Assembly: GCF_900605015.1 (NCBI RefSeq)
Contig: NZ_LR027573.1
Coordinates: 142,375 to 206,374, forward strand
Reading direction: 5' to 3'
From: Olsenella sp. Marseille-P4559
GTDB taxonomy: Bacteria > Actinomycetota > Coriobacteriia > Coriobacteriales > Atopobiaceae
DNA: 64,000 bases
Shown here: positions 29,649 to 39,781 of the stretch, in pieces
How the letters are laid out: each line of letters opens with the position of its first letter
Numbering within the stretch: the stretch's first letter is position 1
Notes under the pieces: model-generated
Database searches by the model: none
The model's input: the letters and a program-made list of their open reading frames with translations, nothing else
Told to the model about the DNA's origin: nothing
Program-made: the position numbers and the translations under genes

Positions 29649-29700
29649 CATACCCCTCATGGGCATCTATCACTGCGTACAATATACCCCTCATGGGTAT
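29649..29700 (-). promoter_or_regulatory. Two CsoR-type operators upstream of csoR-copA
   Basis: ATACCC-CTCAT-GGGTAT (29684-29700) is a perfect 6+6 palindrome of the TACCC/GGGTA type bound by CsoR. A second, slightly altered copy (ATACCC-CTCAT-GGGCAT) lies near 29650-29665. They lie 35-85 bp upstream of the csoR start, where they would cover the promoter. Confidence 0.75.
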
Positions 29701-29777
29701 GAACCAACCATGACGGCGGTGGATTGTGGAGGGGTTGGCAGCAAGCCGCCTGATCCGTGACGGGTTTGAGAGGGGCG

Positions 29778-30130
29778 CGGCGGGAGGGTGCGCTTGGCGT
29801 ACGCAGGATGGGCTTTTGTTGCCAAGGTAGGGTCTTGGGGGCTCCCCCCTGGCAAAAGGCCTGGATTGTGCGTACGCACCACCAAGGGTTTCTGGCGTCC
29901 CAGTCGCGTTTCCCCAGTTGGGCGAGAAGGCCATGGCAGCACTTCGGGGTTGTGCGTACGCACGACGGAACTTCTCTGCCACAAAAGGCCTCTTGAGCCA
30001 CCTATTTGGCGGAAGGTCTTACGTATGCGTACGCATAACAGCCTCTTCTTGCCTCATCAGGAATCCTGGAACATCCTCTCGGCAGAAAGACGTACTCGTG
30101 CGTACGCACGGCACGGCATAGCTGCCCTCA
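29778..30130. repeat. Phased palindrome array 1 (five GTGCGTACGCAC-type sites)
   Basis: GCGTACGC is centred at 29800.5, 29873.5, 29957.5, 30030.5 and 30103.5: steps of 73, 84, 73 and 73 bp. Most copies extend to GTGCGTACGCAC. Between sites, TTCT-x-GCC about 9 nt after one palindrome and GGC-x-GAA about 9-15 nt before the next form a second dyad, so each unit is a palindrome within a palindrome. Half units close both ends. No reading frame here looks like a real protein. It fills the gap between the csoR promoter and the end of the DUF2130 gene. Confidence 0.85.
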
Positions 30131-30152
30131 ACGACACCCAGGCACCCACCCG

Positions 30153-31421
30153 CTACTCCACCGAATCCGGCTCGACGGCGTTGTCGGAATCCCCCTTATC
30201 CGCACGCACCTGCGCGGCCTGCTCGAAGGCAGCCTTCATGGTCTTGTTCCCGCGAGTCAAGCGCCTAATGGTGAGGTCCTCGGCTTTGTTATTGGCCAGA
30301 CGAAGCTGGTTCTCGGACTTGGTGAGACTCTCCTTCACCTTCTGGAGTGACGCAATGGAGCGGTCAATCTGCTCGATTGCCTCGCCAAAGCGCTTGGAGG
30401 CCTGCTCGTAGTTACGCCCAAAGCCCTGCTTGAACTTCTCGAGCTTCTCCTCGAAGTTGGTGACGTCGAGGTTCTGCTGCCGCACCTCGGCAAGCTCGCG
30501 CCGAGCGGAGACGGCATTCAGGCCCGCGTTTCTCAGCAGGCTAATGATGGGCAGGAAGAACTGCGGCCGTACCACGTACATCTTGGGATAGCGATACGAG
30601 ACGTCCACGATGCCCGCATTGTACAGCTCGCTCTCGGGCTCGAGCGTGGAGACGAGAACCGCATACTCGCAGTGCTTGTTACGGCGGTCGCGGTCGAGCT
30701 TGGCAAGGTGGTCCTCGTTACGTTTGCGGTTGACGGAGCTGTCGTCCTCGTTCTTCATATCAAACATTATCGAGACAATCTCGGTACCGGACTCGTCGCA
30801 CTCCCTAAAGACGTAGTCGCCCTTGCTGCCATCGACCACATCGTTGTCCTTGTGGAACTCCGCGCGCGGGAAGGCCATCATGCGCACCTTGTTGAACTCG
30901 GACTCGCAGTGCTGCTCGAGAGTCTCGCCGATGAGCTTGACCGAAAGGCGCGAGCGCTGGTTCTTGATGCGCTCGATCTCGTCTTCGCGGTCGCGGATCT
31001 CCTGGTCCTTGTACTTCTCCTGCTCGACCAGTCGCTGGTTGAGAACGGCGATCTCTTGATCCTTCTTGGCCGAGACCTCCTGAACCCGGGACTGCAGCTC
31101 CACCAGGTGCTTGTCACGTTCGGCGGTGGCACGGGTCACAGCAAGCTCCTGCGCACCCTTGGCCTGCGCCTCCTGAGAGCGAAGCTGCTCGGTGAGGCGA
31201 GCTATCGAGGCGTCCCTCTCGGCAAGCTGGGCACGCAGGTCCCCCTCGGCCTTGGCGCGCACCGCCTCCACCGAAGCAGCCTCGCGCTGCTCCAGAAGGG
31301 CGCGCTGCTCGTCAAGCTGACGCTTGAACTCGGCATCGCGGACCTGTTGCAGGATCTGCGCGTAGCCCGCCTCGTCTACCTGGAAGACCTTTCCGCAGTT
31401 AGGGCACTTTACCTCAGCCAT
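30153..31421 (-). CDS. DUF2130 coiled-coil protein
   Basis: 422 residues. N-terminal zinc-ribbon half MAEVKCPNCGKVFQVDE, then about 140 residues of coiled coil (Gln/Glu/Arg-rich), then the DUF2130 core: GETLEQHCESEFNKVRMMAFPRAEFHKDND, SIMFDMKNEDD, KHCEYAVLVSTLEPESELYN and YVVRPQFFLPIISLLRNA. The core has a nuclease-like look (DxK in FDMKNED), but no function is established for the family. AGGAGGTCCC precedes the ATG. Stands alone. Confidence 0.85.
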   Translation of the reverse strand: MAEVKCPNCGKVFQVDEAGYAQILQQVRDAEFKRQLDEQRALLEQREAASVEAVRAKAEGDLRAQLAERDASIARLTEQLRSQEAQAKGAQELAVTRATAERDKHLVELQSRVQEVSAKKDQEIAVLNQRLVEQEKYKDQEIRDREDEIERIKNQRSRLSVKLIGETLEQHCESEFNKVRMMAFPRAEFHKDNDVVDGSKGDYVFRECDESGTEIVSIMFDMKNEDDSSVNRKRNEDHLAKLDRDRRNKHCEYAVLVSTLEPESELYNAGIVDVSYRYPKMYVVRPQFFLPIISLLRNAGLNAVSARRELAEVRQQNLDVTNFEEKLEKFKQGFGRNYEQASKRFGEAIEQIDRSIASLQKVKESLTKSENQLRLANNKAEDLTIRRLTRGNKTMKAAFEQAAQVRADKGDSDNAVEPDSVE

Positions 31422-31495
31422 GGGACCTCCTCTTGGCGATACTCCTGAGTAAAGGTTACACGCCTCGCGCGACACAAATAGGCGCAACGGAAAGA

Positions 31496-31524
31496 CGCGG
31501 CGGGAGCCACAGGACCCCGCCGCG
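31496..31524 (-). terminator. Terminator of the HtrA gene
   Basis: CGCGGCGGG pairs with CCCGCCGCG across 11 nt; GTCTTTCC follows on the minus strand. It lies 33 bp after the htrA stop. Confidence 0.6.
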
Positions 31525-31556
31525 CTTGCCAAATGCCTTGGATCGTTCCTGGCAGG

Positions 31557-33104
31557 CTATGCTACCCAGCCGCCAGCTGAGACGACCGTTGCGTCACCAT
31601 CTGCGCCGTCCGCCATATAGTTGGCCCCGGCGCCGGTGGCATAGGAGCCGGTGGAGTCCTGGCGCTGCTGCAGGCGCTCCTCGATCCACTGCTCGAGCTC
31701 GTCCTGCGTCGTGGTGCCGTTGGTGCCGATACCGTTGCCGTTAAGACCATGGCTGTTGTCGGTGGTGCCATTCGTCGAGGTGGAATCCTGCTGTTCGCGC
31801 TCTGCCTGCAGCACCTCGTCGGAGCCCAGCGTCACGGTGACGTCCTTGGTCTCGGTGCCACGCACAACCGTCACGGTGACGGTATCGCCAATGTCATGCG
31901 AGCGAACCGCGAGGACCATGCCGTCTGCGGAGGTGATCTCTTCGCCGTCCATGGCAACGATGATGTCGCCCCGTTCGATGCCAGCCTGGTCGGCGGGACC
32001 GCCTGAGACAACCTCGGCCACGTAGGCGCCCTGGTTCACGGACAGGCCGTTAGAGCGTGCGTTCTGGGCGTTCACGGTCTGCATCGAGAGGCCAACGTAG
32101 GCGTGCGTGACCTTCCCGTCGTTGATGATCTCGTTAGCGATCTCGACGGCGTAGTTGCCCGGGATGGCAAAGCCAATGCCCGCGAAGGACTCGGTACTGG
32201 ACGAGTAAAGCGTGCTGATGCCCACAAGCTGGCCCTGGTCGTTCACGAGCGCGCCGCCGGAGTTGCCGGGGTTGATGGCTGCATCAACCTGGATGAGGTT
32301 GGTGTAGATGGTATCGCCCGAGCTGGACTGCAGGAGCTCGTTGCGGTACAGGGCGGAGACGATGCCCTCGGAGACGGACTGGTCGAGGCCAAAGGGGCTG
32401 CCGATGGTCATGACCCAAGAGCCCACGTTAAGCTTGGAGGAATCGCCTATCTCGATGGGCGTCACGGAGTCGCCGTTAAGGTCTGCCTTGATAACGGCAA
32501 GGTCGGAAGAGGAATCGGAGCCAACAACGCTGGCCTCGTAGCTCTTGCCGCCTATCGTCACGCTGATTGAGGTGGCACCATCGATTACGTGGTAGTTCGT
32601 GATGATGTTGCCGTCGGCGTCGAGAATGACGCCAGAGCCAAGGCCTGAGCCGTCGTCATAGGTGACGTTCACCGAGGCCACGGAGGGCATGGCCTTGGCG
32701 GCCACGGCCTCGGCTGTCGATGCCGAGGTGTCGCTCGACGTGATGCTGATGGTGCTGCTGCTCGAGGTAGAGCTGCCCAAGGAGGGGCTGGTGCCGGTCG
32801 AGGGGGACTTGTCAAAGGTGCCGGCAAGGGTCAGCGCCAGCACGAGTGCAAGCGCTGCCACGACGCCAGAGAGGGCACCGGCGACGATGGGCTTGCCCAG
32901 GCCGCCCTTCTTGTCGTTGCCCGGCTTACCGCCACTTCCATCGGCAGCGCTTGGAGGATAGGCCGCACCCCCGCCGCCGTAATTCGCGTAGTCATGGGCC
33001 TGCGTCGGCCGTGCCTGTGTGGGCTGGGAGCCCTGATTCTGCTGAGGGTCCGAGCCCACGCCCGTCATGCCCTCGTCGGGTTCGCCCGCGGAAAAGTCTG
33101 CCAT
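31557..33104 (-). CDS. htrA: HtrA/DegP-type membrane-anchored serine protease
   Basis: 515 residues. Cytoplasmic Pro/Gln/Gly-rich N-terminus (about 1-75), one membrane anchor (PIVAGALSGVVAALALVLALTLAG), a Ser/Thr linker, then a trypsin-like domain with His (TNYHVIDG), Asp (SSDLAVIK) and Ser (AAINPGNSGGALV), one PDZ domain (about 385-465) and a low-complexity tail. Likely degrades or refolds misfolded exported proteins. The start at 33104 was chosen because the N-terminal tail begins there; the ribosome site (GAAGGGTGGG) is only fair. An orphan response regulator lies upstream on the same strand. Confidence 0.9.
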   Translation of the reverse strand: MADFSAGEPDEGMTGVGSDPQQNQGSQPTQARPTQAHDYANYGGGGAAYPPSAADGSGGKPGNDKKGGLGKPIVAGALSGVVAALALVLALTLAGTFDKSPSTGTSPSLGSSTSSSSTISITSSDTSASTAEAVAAKAMPSVASVNVTYDDGSGLGSGVILDADGNIITNYHVIDGATSISVTIGGKSYEASVVGSDSSSDLAVIKADLNGDSVTPIEIGDSSKLNVGSWVMTIGSPFGLDQSVSEGIVSALYRNELLQSSSGDTIYTNLIQVDAAINPGNSGGALVNDQGQLVGISTLYSSSTESFAGIGFAIPGNYAVEIANEIINDGKVTHAYVGLSMQTVNAQNARSNGLSVNQGAYVAEVVSGGPADQAGIERGDIIVAMDGEEITSADGMVLAVRSHDIGDTVTVTVVRGTETKDVTVTLGSDEVLQAEREQQDSTSTNGTTDNSHGLNGNGIGTNGTTTQDELEQWIEERLQQRQDSTGSYATGAGANYMADGADGDATVVSAGGWVA

Positions 33105-33285
33105 GGAAACGTCCCACCCTTCGTCTGTGGCGGCCTGGCGGGCCGTCCTATGTACGTCTGTGAATGTACCCCGATACGCGAGAGGGACCACATCCGGCAC
33201 CGCATCCCCACGTCCGCGTGACAAGGCTTTTGTGTTCCTGAAACCCAGGGCACAATCCACGTCCTTCTCGCCCCAGTGCATAAAA

Positions 33286-33307
33286 GGAGCTGCCCTTTGG
33301 CAGCCCC
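33286..33307 (-). terminator. Terminator of the orphan regulator
   Basis: GGGGCTGCC and GGCAGCTCC form a hairpin followed by TTTTA on the minus strand, 37 bp after the stop. Confidence 0.75.
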
Positions 33308-33344
33308 GGCGACCAGTCAGTGATACGGTTCACGCGGGCAACGC

Positions 33345-34019
33345 CTACACACGGAAAAGATAGCCTACGCCACGGATGGTTACGATGTGGGCAGCGACCT
33401 GCGGACCAACCTTGGAGCGCACGCGACGGATGTGAACGTCGACCGTGCGGGTGCCGCCACAGTACTCAAAGCCCCACACGCGGTGAAGCAGCGTCTCGCG
33501 CGAGTACGCACGCGACGGGTGCGTGGCCAAAAACGAGAGGAGCGAGTACTCCATGAGCGTGAGGTCAACGGGCTTCTCGTCAATGTAGACCTGATACGTG
33601 GCCAGATTAATGGTCATGTTGTCGACGGTCACGATGTCTGCCGGCGCACTCTCCTCACCTGGCCACAGCAGAAGCGAGCAGCGCACCTCAAGCTCATCGA
33701 CGCCAGCCGTGGAGAGGATGAAATCGTTCTTGCCCTGTGTGGGCATGCGCATGGTGGCAAGCTTGTCAGGATCTTGCACCAGAAGCATTGGGATGAAGCC
33801 GTTGTCGGCAACAAATGAATCCACGGCGCCCAGCGTATCTTGGGACATGCCATCAGCATCGAGGATGACAAGATCAAACTCATGCCCGGAAGAGACGGCC
33901 TGCGAGAAGGTCTCCTCGTTCGCAAGGGCGATGGAAACGTCGATTGCATGAGAGAGTTCGCGCATGCGATCGTGCAGACGTGTGGTACCAGATATGAGCA
34001 GGATGTTCTTGTGATGCAC
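33345..34019 (-). CDS. OmpR-like winged-helix regulator with degenerate receiver
   Basis: 224 residues. The N-terminal half has the receiver fold outline (ILLISGTTRLHDRMRELS, LVILDADGMSQDTLG) but lacks the N-terminal acidic pair (ISGTT in its place), and the usual Lys near the fifth strand is not evident, so it is unlikely to be controlled by ordinary phosphorylation. The C-terminal winged helix is intact (VDLTLMEYSLLSFLATHPSRAYSRETLLHRVWG, TVDVHIRRVRSK, GVGYLFRV). No kinase gene is near. The GTG start at 34019 has GGGGG 5 nt upstream. Targets unknown; the HtrA gene downstream is a candidate. Confidence 0.85.
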   Translation of the reverse strand: MHHKNILLISGTTRLHDRMRELSHAIDVSIALANEETFSQAVSSGHEFDLVILDADGMSQDTLGAVDSFVADNGFIPMLLVQDPDKLATMRMPTQGKNDFILSTAGVDELEVRCSLLLWPGEESAPADIVTVDNMTINLATYQVYIDEKPVDLTLMEYSLLSFLATHPSRAYSRETLLHRVWGFEYCGGTRTVDVHIRRVRSKVGPQVAAHIVTIRGVGYLFRV

Positions 34020-34151
34020 GCTAGCCCCCTGCCGGTTGTGCCATAGCTATTGCAGCTTGTCTCGCATAAAATCCATCAACCAGAGTAGCACAGACGTACT
34101 CATGGCTGCGCTAGCCCGAGAAAATCCAAAACAACGTGCAGGTAGACGAAA

Positions 34152-34180
34152 CGCCATGCCCGGCAGCCGCCGGCATGGCG
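34152..34180 (-). terminator. Terminator of the amino-acid ABC operon
   Basis: CGCCATGCC and GGCATGGCG form a 9-bp stem with an 11-nt loop, followed by TTTCGTC on the minus strand. It lies 23 bp after the ATPase stop. Confidence 0.75.
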
Positions 34181-34202
34181 CCTCGTTGCCGCAAGCTGCG
34201 GA

Positions 34203-35058
<856 letters not shown>

Positions 35059-35069
<11 letters not shown>

Positions 35070-36564
35070 CTGCGACACCTCCGAGGTCGACGGTGGGATG
35101 TGAGACAAACGGCGCCGAGAGGGCCGCGAGGACGTCGGCCGCAGGGGCCGCCTTGAGCGGCGCGGCGTGGGAGGCCTCAGCGGAAGACGCGGGGTCCTGC
35201 TCGGCCGCGGAAGACTCCCGGGATGCGCTGGTCACGGTGTGATGCTTGGGCCTTGGGCCACCGCCGCGCTCGGAGCGGGCGATGTTGTTCTCGATGATGC
35301 CTACGACCTTGATGAGCGGCAGCGTCACGATGAGGTAGTAGATGGCTGCGGCCATGTAAGGGGTGATGTTGCCGGTGGTGGTGGTGAGATTCTTCGAGAA
35401 CATCATGAGTTCCATGACGCCCACCGAGGAGAGGAGCGAGGTGTCCTTGTAGGACGTGATGAAGTCGCTGGTCACCGTGGGAATCACACGGCGCACGGTC
35501 TGCGGCAAGATGACCGAGGTCATGGTCTGGAAGCCATTCATGCCCAGGGAGGCCGCGGCTTCGTACTGGCCCTGGGGGATGGACTGGATGCCCGCACGGA
35601 AGATCTCGGCCAGGTAGGCAGACGAGTTCACAGCCATCACGACGATGCCGAGGACGTTGTTGTCGATGTTGATGCCCACCATGGGCAGGCCGAAGAACAT
35701 GATGTAGATCTGCAGGAAGAGCGGAGTGCCGCGAAGAATGTTGATGTAGCAGATAGCGATGGCGCGCAGCGCCTTGTAACGGCTCGTCTTGAGCATGGCG
35801 AAGGCCAGGCCGAGCACAATGGCGAAGGGATAGCACGCAAGCACGATGCCCAGGCAGACGAGCCAGCCTGGGAAGAGCGACGCAAACGAGGTCAGGAGCA
35901 GCTGGGGCTTGAAGAACATGCCGAGGAACGGGTTGGAGTTCCAGGCAGCAACCCAAGGCTGGGCGTCAAGCCAGCTTACAGCCGCCTGGAGCGGCGTGTT
36001 TGCAATCACCATAATGGCAGCGGAATCATCAAGCGTGCGCGACTGGCCGTCTGCGGTGGTATAGCTACCCGAGACAACATAGTCACCGCCGTCAGCGGGG
36101 AACTGCATGTCCGTGATCTCAAGGCGCACAAGCGAGCCAGCGGGGATGCTCTCCGAGAACTGCACGCTCATCGAGTTGCCTGACGAGGTCGCGGCGCCAT
36201 CGATGCTCGTGCGGTTGAGGCCGTCGAGCACCGTGACGCGGGTGGAGGCATGGTCGAAGGTCGCGCCGTCGGGAAGGCTCAGCGTGATTGAGGAGACCTC
36301 CTCGCCATCGCCAACGGTCCCCTCCCAGGTAAGACGGGTGTCCATCGCACCAATGACGCCCGTGCCGCCATCCTCGTTGGGGCGAGCCGTGGCCTTGTTG
36401 GTGGTCATGGCCAGCGCGCTCGTCGGCAGTGCTGCAAGCGTGAAGACGAGGGCGAACGCAGCTGCAAGCGCAAGGGCGAGTGCGGGCACGCGCCTGGTAA
36501 CGCAGCCGTAGCAGACCTCCGAGGAGCGTAGGTCCTCCCCTCCCGTCAATACGTTCTCATGCAT
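35059..36564 (-). CDS. Polar amino-acid ABC permease with a large N-terminal extracytoplasmic domain
   Basis: 501 residues. Residues about 30-55 are a hydrophobic signal or anchor ([21 protein letters not shown]). Residues 55-190 form a beta-rich external domain ([24 protein letters not shown]) with no permease homology. From about 215 the HisM/GlnP permease begins, with EAA-loop [24 protein letters not shown]. The tail is Ala/Pro/Ser-rich and cytoplasmic. The ATG at 36564 has its AGGAGC 20 nt away, and a TTG at 36573 is an alternative. The preceding gene encodes a binding protein, so the extra domain may be a second ligand or surface contact (inference). Confidence 0.88.
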
Positions 36565-36646
36565 GTGTGCCAAGGTAATCTTTGCTCCTGAGTGGAAAGC
36601 GGGGCCATGTGGCCCCGCCATTGATTTCGTGCCTCGATGATACCTG

Positions 36647-37498
36647 CTAGATGGTCGAGCCAAACCACTTGGTCTCGATGGAGTCCATTGTGCCATCGCC
36701 CTTCATTTCCTCGAGTGCCTTGTTGATGGCCTTCCTAAGGTTGGGGTTGTCCTTCGATACCGCGATGCCATACTGCTCGCCCGTGGCAATCTCCTCGATG
36801 ATATCGAGGTCGGAGAAGGAGTTGGTGAGCATGTACTTAGCAACAGGCAGGTCAACGACCATCGCACTGTAGAGGCCGGTTTGGACACCGGTGAGAGCGG
36901 CCGTGACGTCGTCGACGGGGACGCGTGTGGCGTTGGGAAGGTTCTCTTGGATCCAGTCGTTACCGGTGGTACCGCCCTGGCACACGACCTGCTTGGAGGC
37001 ATCGTTCAGGGTCTCTTCGGTCTCGGTGGAGCCCTTCAGGGCAACGATGGCCTGGTTGGAGTCGAGGTAGGGCTCGGAGAAGTCGACGGACTGCAGGCGC
37101 TCGTCGGTGATCGTGATGGCGGCCACCGCAACGTCGGCCTTGCCGCCCTGCTTGATGAGAGGCACGAGGGTGTCGAACTTCTGGTTGGGCAGGTACTCGC
37201 ACGCGAGGCCCATCCTCTCAGCAACGGCGTTGATGACGTCGACGTCGAAGCCCTCGGGGTCGCCGGTCTTGTCGTCCATGTACTCGAACGGTGCAAAACC
37301 CAGCTCGGCCACGACGGTCAGGGTGCCGTCCTTCACAAGCGCATAGGAGTCATCGCTCGAGGAGGACGAGGCGCTCGAGCTTGTGCCCTGGCTGCTGGAG
37401 GAGCTGGTGGAGCTTTCGCCGCAGCCTGCGAGCGCCGCGCTGCCCGCAAGGGCACCCGCGGCGAGGATGAACTGACGCCTGCTCATGGAATTCTTCAT
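36647..37498 (-). CDS. Amino-acid ABC substrate-binding lipoprotein
   Basis: 283 residues, family 3 solute-binding fold. SRRQFILAAGALAGSAALAGC combines twin-arginine and lipobox (Cys about 26), then a Ser-rich tether. Ligand-binding core: LGFAPFEYMDDKTGDPEGFDVDVINAVAERMG, DVAVAAITITDERLQSVDFSEPYLDSNQ and VPVDDVTAALTGVQTG. Feeds the permease at 35059. A close paralogue with a nonsense codon lies just upstream. AGAAGGGAACACC precedes the ATG. Confidence 0.92.
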   Translation of the reverse strand: MKNSMSRRQFILAAGALAGSAALAGCGESSTSSSSSQGTSSSASSSSSDDSYALVKDGTLTVVAELGFAPFEYMDDKTGDPEGFDVDVINAVAERMGLACEYLPNQKFDTLVPLIKQGGKADVAVAAITITDERLQSVDFSEPYLDSNQAIVALKGSTETEETLNDASKQVVCQGGTTGNDWIQENLPNATRVPVDDVTAALTGVQTGLYSAMVVDLPVAKYMLTNSFSDLDIIEEIATGEQYGIAVSKDNPNLRKAINKALEEMKGDGTMDSIETKWFGSTI

Positions 37499-37604
37499 GG
37501 TGTTCCCTTCTCCCAGTCCCTCCCGTCCCGTGACGGGCAGTGCTTGTGCTCCCATTGTTGCTGTGCGACGTTACAAGACGTGGTCACGGACCGTTCATGG
37601 ACCG

Positions 37605-38459
37605 TTACAGGTCTGTGCCAAACCATTTGGTCTTGAGGTCCTTCAGCGTGCCATCCTGGTCGAGCTGTGCCAAGGCGTCGTTGATTGCGCTCGTGAGCGC
37701 GGGGTTGTCCTTGGAAACAACAATGCCGTACTACTCGCCCGTAGGAATCTCGATGGAGACCTGGCAGTCCGTGAAGGAGTTGTTCACGAGGTACTTCACC
37801 ACGGGGAGGTCGGCCACGGCCGCGTCGTAGAGGCCGGACTGGACGCCCGTGAGCGCCACGACGGGGTCGTCGAGCGAGACGCAGGTGGCGTTGGGGAGGT
37901 TCTCCTGGACCCAGGACTCGCCGGTGGTACCGGCTTGCACGGCCACCTTGGCGTCTGTGGAGTCAAGATCGTCCTGCGTGGTCTTGGTGGCGGCCTTCGT
38001 GGTCACGAGGCCCTGATTGGAGTCGAGGTAGGGGTCGGTGAAGTCAATCTCTTCCTTGCGCTCGTCGGTGATCGTGAAATTGGAAACGCCCACGTCGGCC
38101 GTACCGCCCTGCTTGATGGTGGGGATGATGGTGTCAAACTTCACGGGCGAGAGGTACACGCTCGTAAGGCCGAGCTTCTCGCCAATGGCCTGCATGAGCT
38201 CGACCTCAAAGCCTGCGGGCTCGTTGGCTGAGGTGTCGGTGTAGTCAAGCGGCGGGTTGGCGAGGTCGGACGCGATAGTGAGCTGTCCGTCCTTCACCAG
38301 CGTGTAGGTGTCCTGCGATGCTGAAGTTGTTGCGGTGCTGGTGGACGAGCCCGTCGAGGACGAGGCAGAGCCACATCCAGCAAGTGCCGTCGTGCCCATG
38401 GCAGCGATGGCGCACGCGAGAAAATCGCGGCGCGTGAGTAGTGATGCGAGCTGCTTCAT
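37605..38459 (-). pseudogene. Second substrate-binding lipoprotein, interrupted by one amber codon
   Basis: Paralogue of the protein at 36647, with the same Tat/lipobox start (LTRRDFLACAIAAMGTTALAGC). At 37731-37733 a TAG stands where the paralogue has Gln in ATGEQYGIAVSKDNP; downstream the frame stays open and reads YGIVVSKDNPALTSAINDAL to KTKWFGTDL at 37605, a normal C-terminus. So a single C-to-T change inactivates it, unless suppressed. It would be 284 residues. The IS element lies about 165 bp upstream, so its promoter region may also have been disturbed. Confidence 0.85.
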
Positions 38460-38624
38460 GAGGTGCTCTTCTCTCTGACGTGAGGGGAACATTACGGCCT
38501 TGATACCACCCCTCCGTTGGTGAAGTAGTTTGACCCAACGGCTCCGCGAACGGTTGGTCTCGGTGCTTTCTTAACAAGATTGACAAAGAGCATCCGCTTG
38601 TTTTTGCAGATATTTATGCATATC

Positions 38625-39781
38625 CATCTCGCTGTTAGACCACGATTGACCTGAGAAGGGCCCAATGTTGTCCGGGCCCCCGCCTGCGATGCATGCCGCC
38701 AAACAAAGACATCGCAGGACGGAGGCCCGGATGGATTCCATGATGCTGCAGCGCCCGCAGAGGCTGGGGATAGCGGAGGAGCGCGAGCTCCTGGAGAGGC
38801 TGAAGGCCCTCATGGCCGGGGAGATGGCGGGGTCCGCGCTCGCAGGGTCTCCGGAGAGGTGCCCGGGATGCGGGTCTTCGGACTCCTTCCGCAAGGGGCG
38901 CGACTCCCACGGGCTCCAGAGATGGAAGTGCCGCTCGTGCGGCAGGACCTTCTCGGCGAGGACGGGATCGGTGCTGGCCATGTCGAGGCTCTCCGCGGCC
39001 ACGTGGGCCGCGTATGCGGAGGGCGCGCTCGCGGGGATGACGCTCGGGTGCTCGCCTCTGCCTGCCACGTCTGCCTCAGGACGTCCTGGTTCATGCGCAT
39101 GGGGCCCTCCGGGGCGATGGGGTCGGCGCTCCAGCCCTTCGGGGATGGCCCCGCCGCATCGTGCCAGGCGGGCGGCACCCACCTCGACGAGTCGCTCGCG
39201 GGCAACAGGGGGAGGCCCGATCTGAAGATGCCGAGGGGGCCCACGCGCACGGCCACGCCGTGCGTTCCCGCGGCGTATCGGGCGAGAAGGCCTGCGTGGA
39301 GTGCGCCGCGAACGGCCTCGGAGACGAATGTGCCGTGCTCTGCGGCAGGGGGCGCCCGAGCGATGCGGAGCCGAGGGACGCCCTTGCCGGCGTCGCCGGC
39401 AGCCCATGGGTCGCCACGGACGACCATGCGGGATATGCGCGCGTGCTCCCTGCGCTCGGGGTCTCCGGGCACGTGGCGACCGTTGCGAAGGAAGCCACGC
39501 ACGGCGAGCTCGGGCTCGCCAACGCGATGCGCCAGAGGCCCAGGGAGTTCCTGCTCCCCTTCCATGGGGCGTCGACGAAGTGGCTGGGGCACTATCTCGC
39601 CTGCTTCCTGTGGCTCGAGCAGGCGAGGCATTCGGGACGCGACAGGGGGGATATGCTCTCCGGCCAGCTCGCGGGGGGAGGTACGTCCATACGAGACGCG
39701 CCCTCGTCGAGATGGAGCAGTCCTTCTGGGACTACTGGGAGGACAGGGGCGCCAGGTCAGTCGTGGTCTAACGGCGAGATG
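38625..39781 (+). mobile_element. IS1595-like insertion sequence, decayed
   Basis: 1157 bp bounded by inverted repeats of about 29 bp: left 38625-38653 (contains GTTAGACCACGATTGACCTG) and right 39753-39781 (contains CAGGTCAGTCGTGGTCTAAC), differing at two positions. No clear target duplication was found. It lies between the upstream region of the second binding protein and the interior of a GH3 gene whose 5' part is missing, so insertion was accompanied by a deletion. Confidence 0.75.
38731..39700 (+). pseudogene. IS1595-family transposase, multiple frameshifts
   Basis: Opening frame from ATG 38731 carries the zinc ribbon ERCPGCGSSDSFRKGRDSHG-LQRWKCRSCGRTFSARTG and the helix SRLSAATWAAYAEGALAGMTL typical of IS1595/IS1016 transposases. 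Near 39055 it shifts (CHVCLRTSWFMRM in another frame), and near 39210 again into WVATDDHAGYARVLPALG and FLLPFHGASTKWLGHYLACFLWLEQ. At least two indels, so inactive. Confidence 0.75.

Noticed and set aside
29434-30000. Long frames through array 1 repeating VRTHN-like peptides
   Set aside because: The peptide repeats come from translating GTGCGTACGCAC; several frames on both strands show them and none has a ribosome site or family resemblance.
29778-30130. CRISPR array
   Set aside because: Repeats are 12-bp palindromes, intervals alternate 73 and 84 bp and contain conserved dyads, and there are no cas genes.
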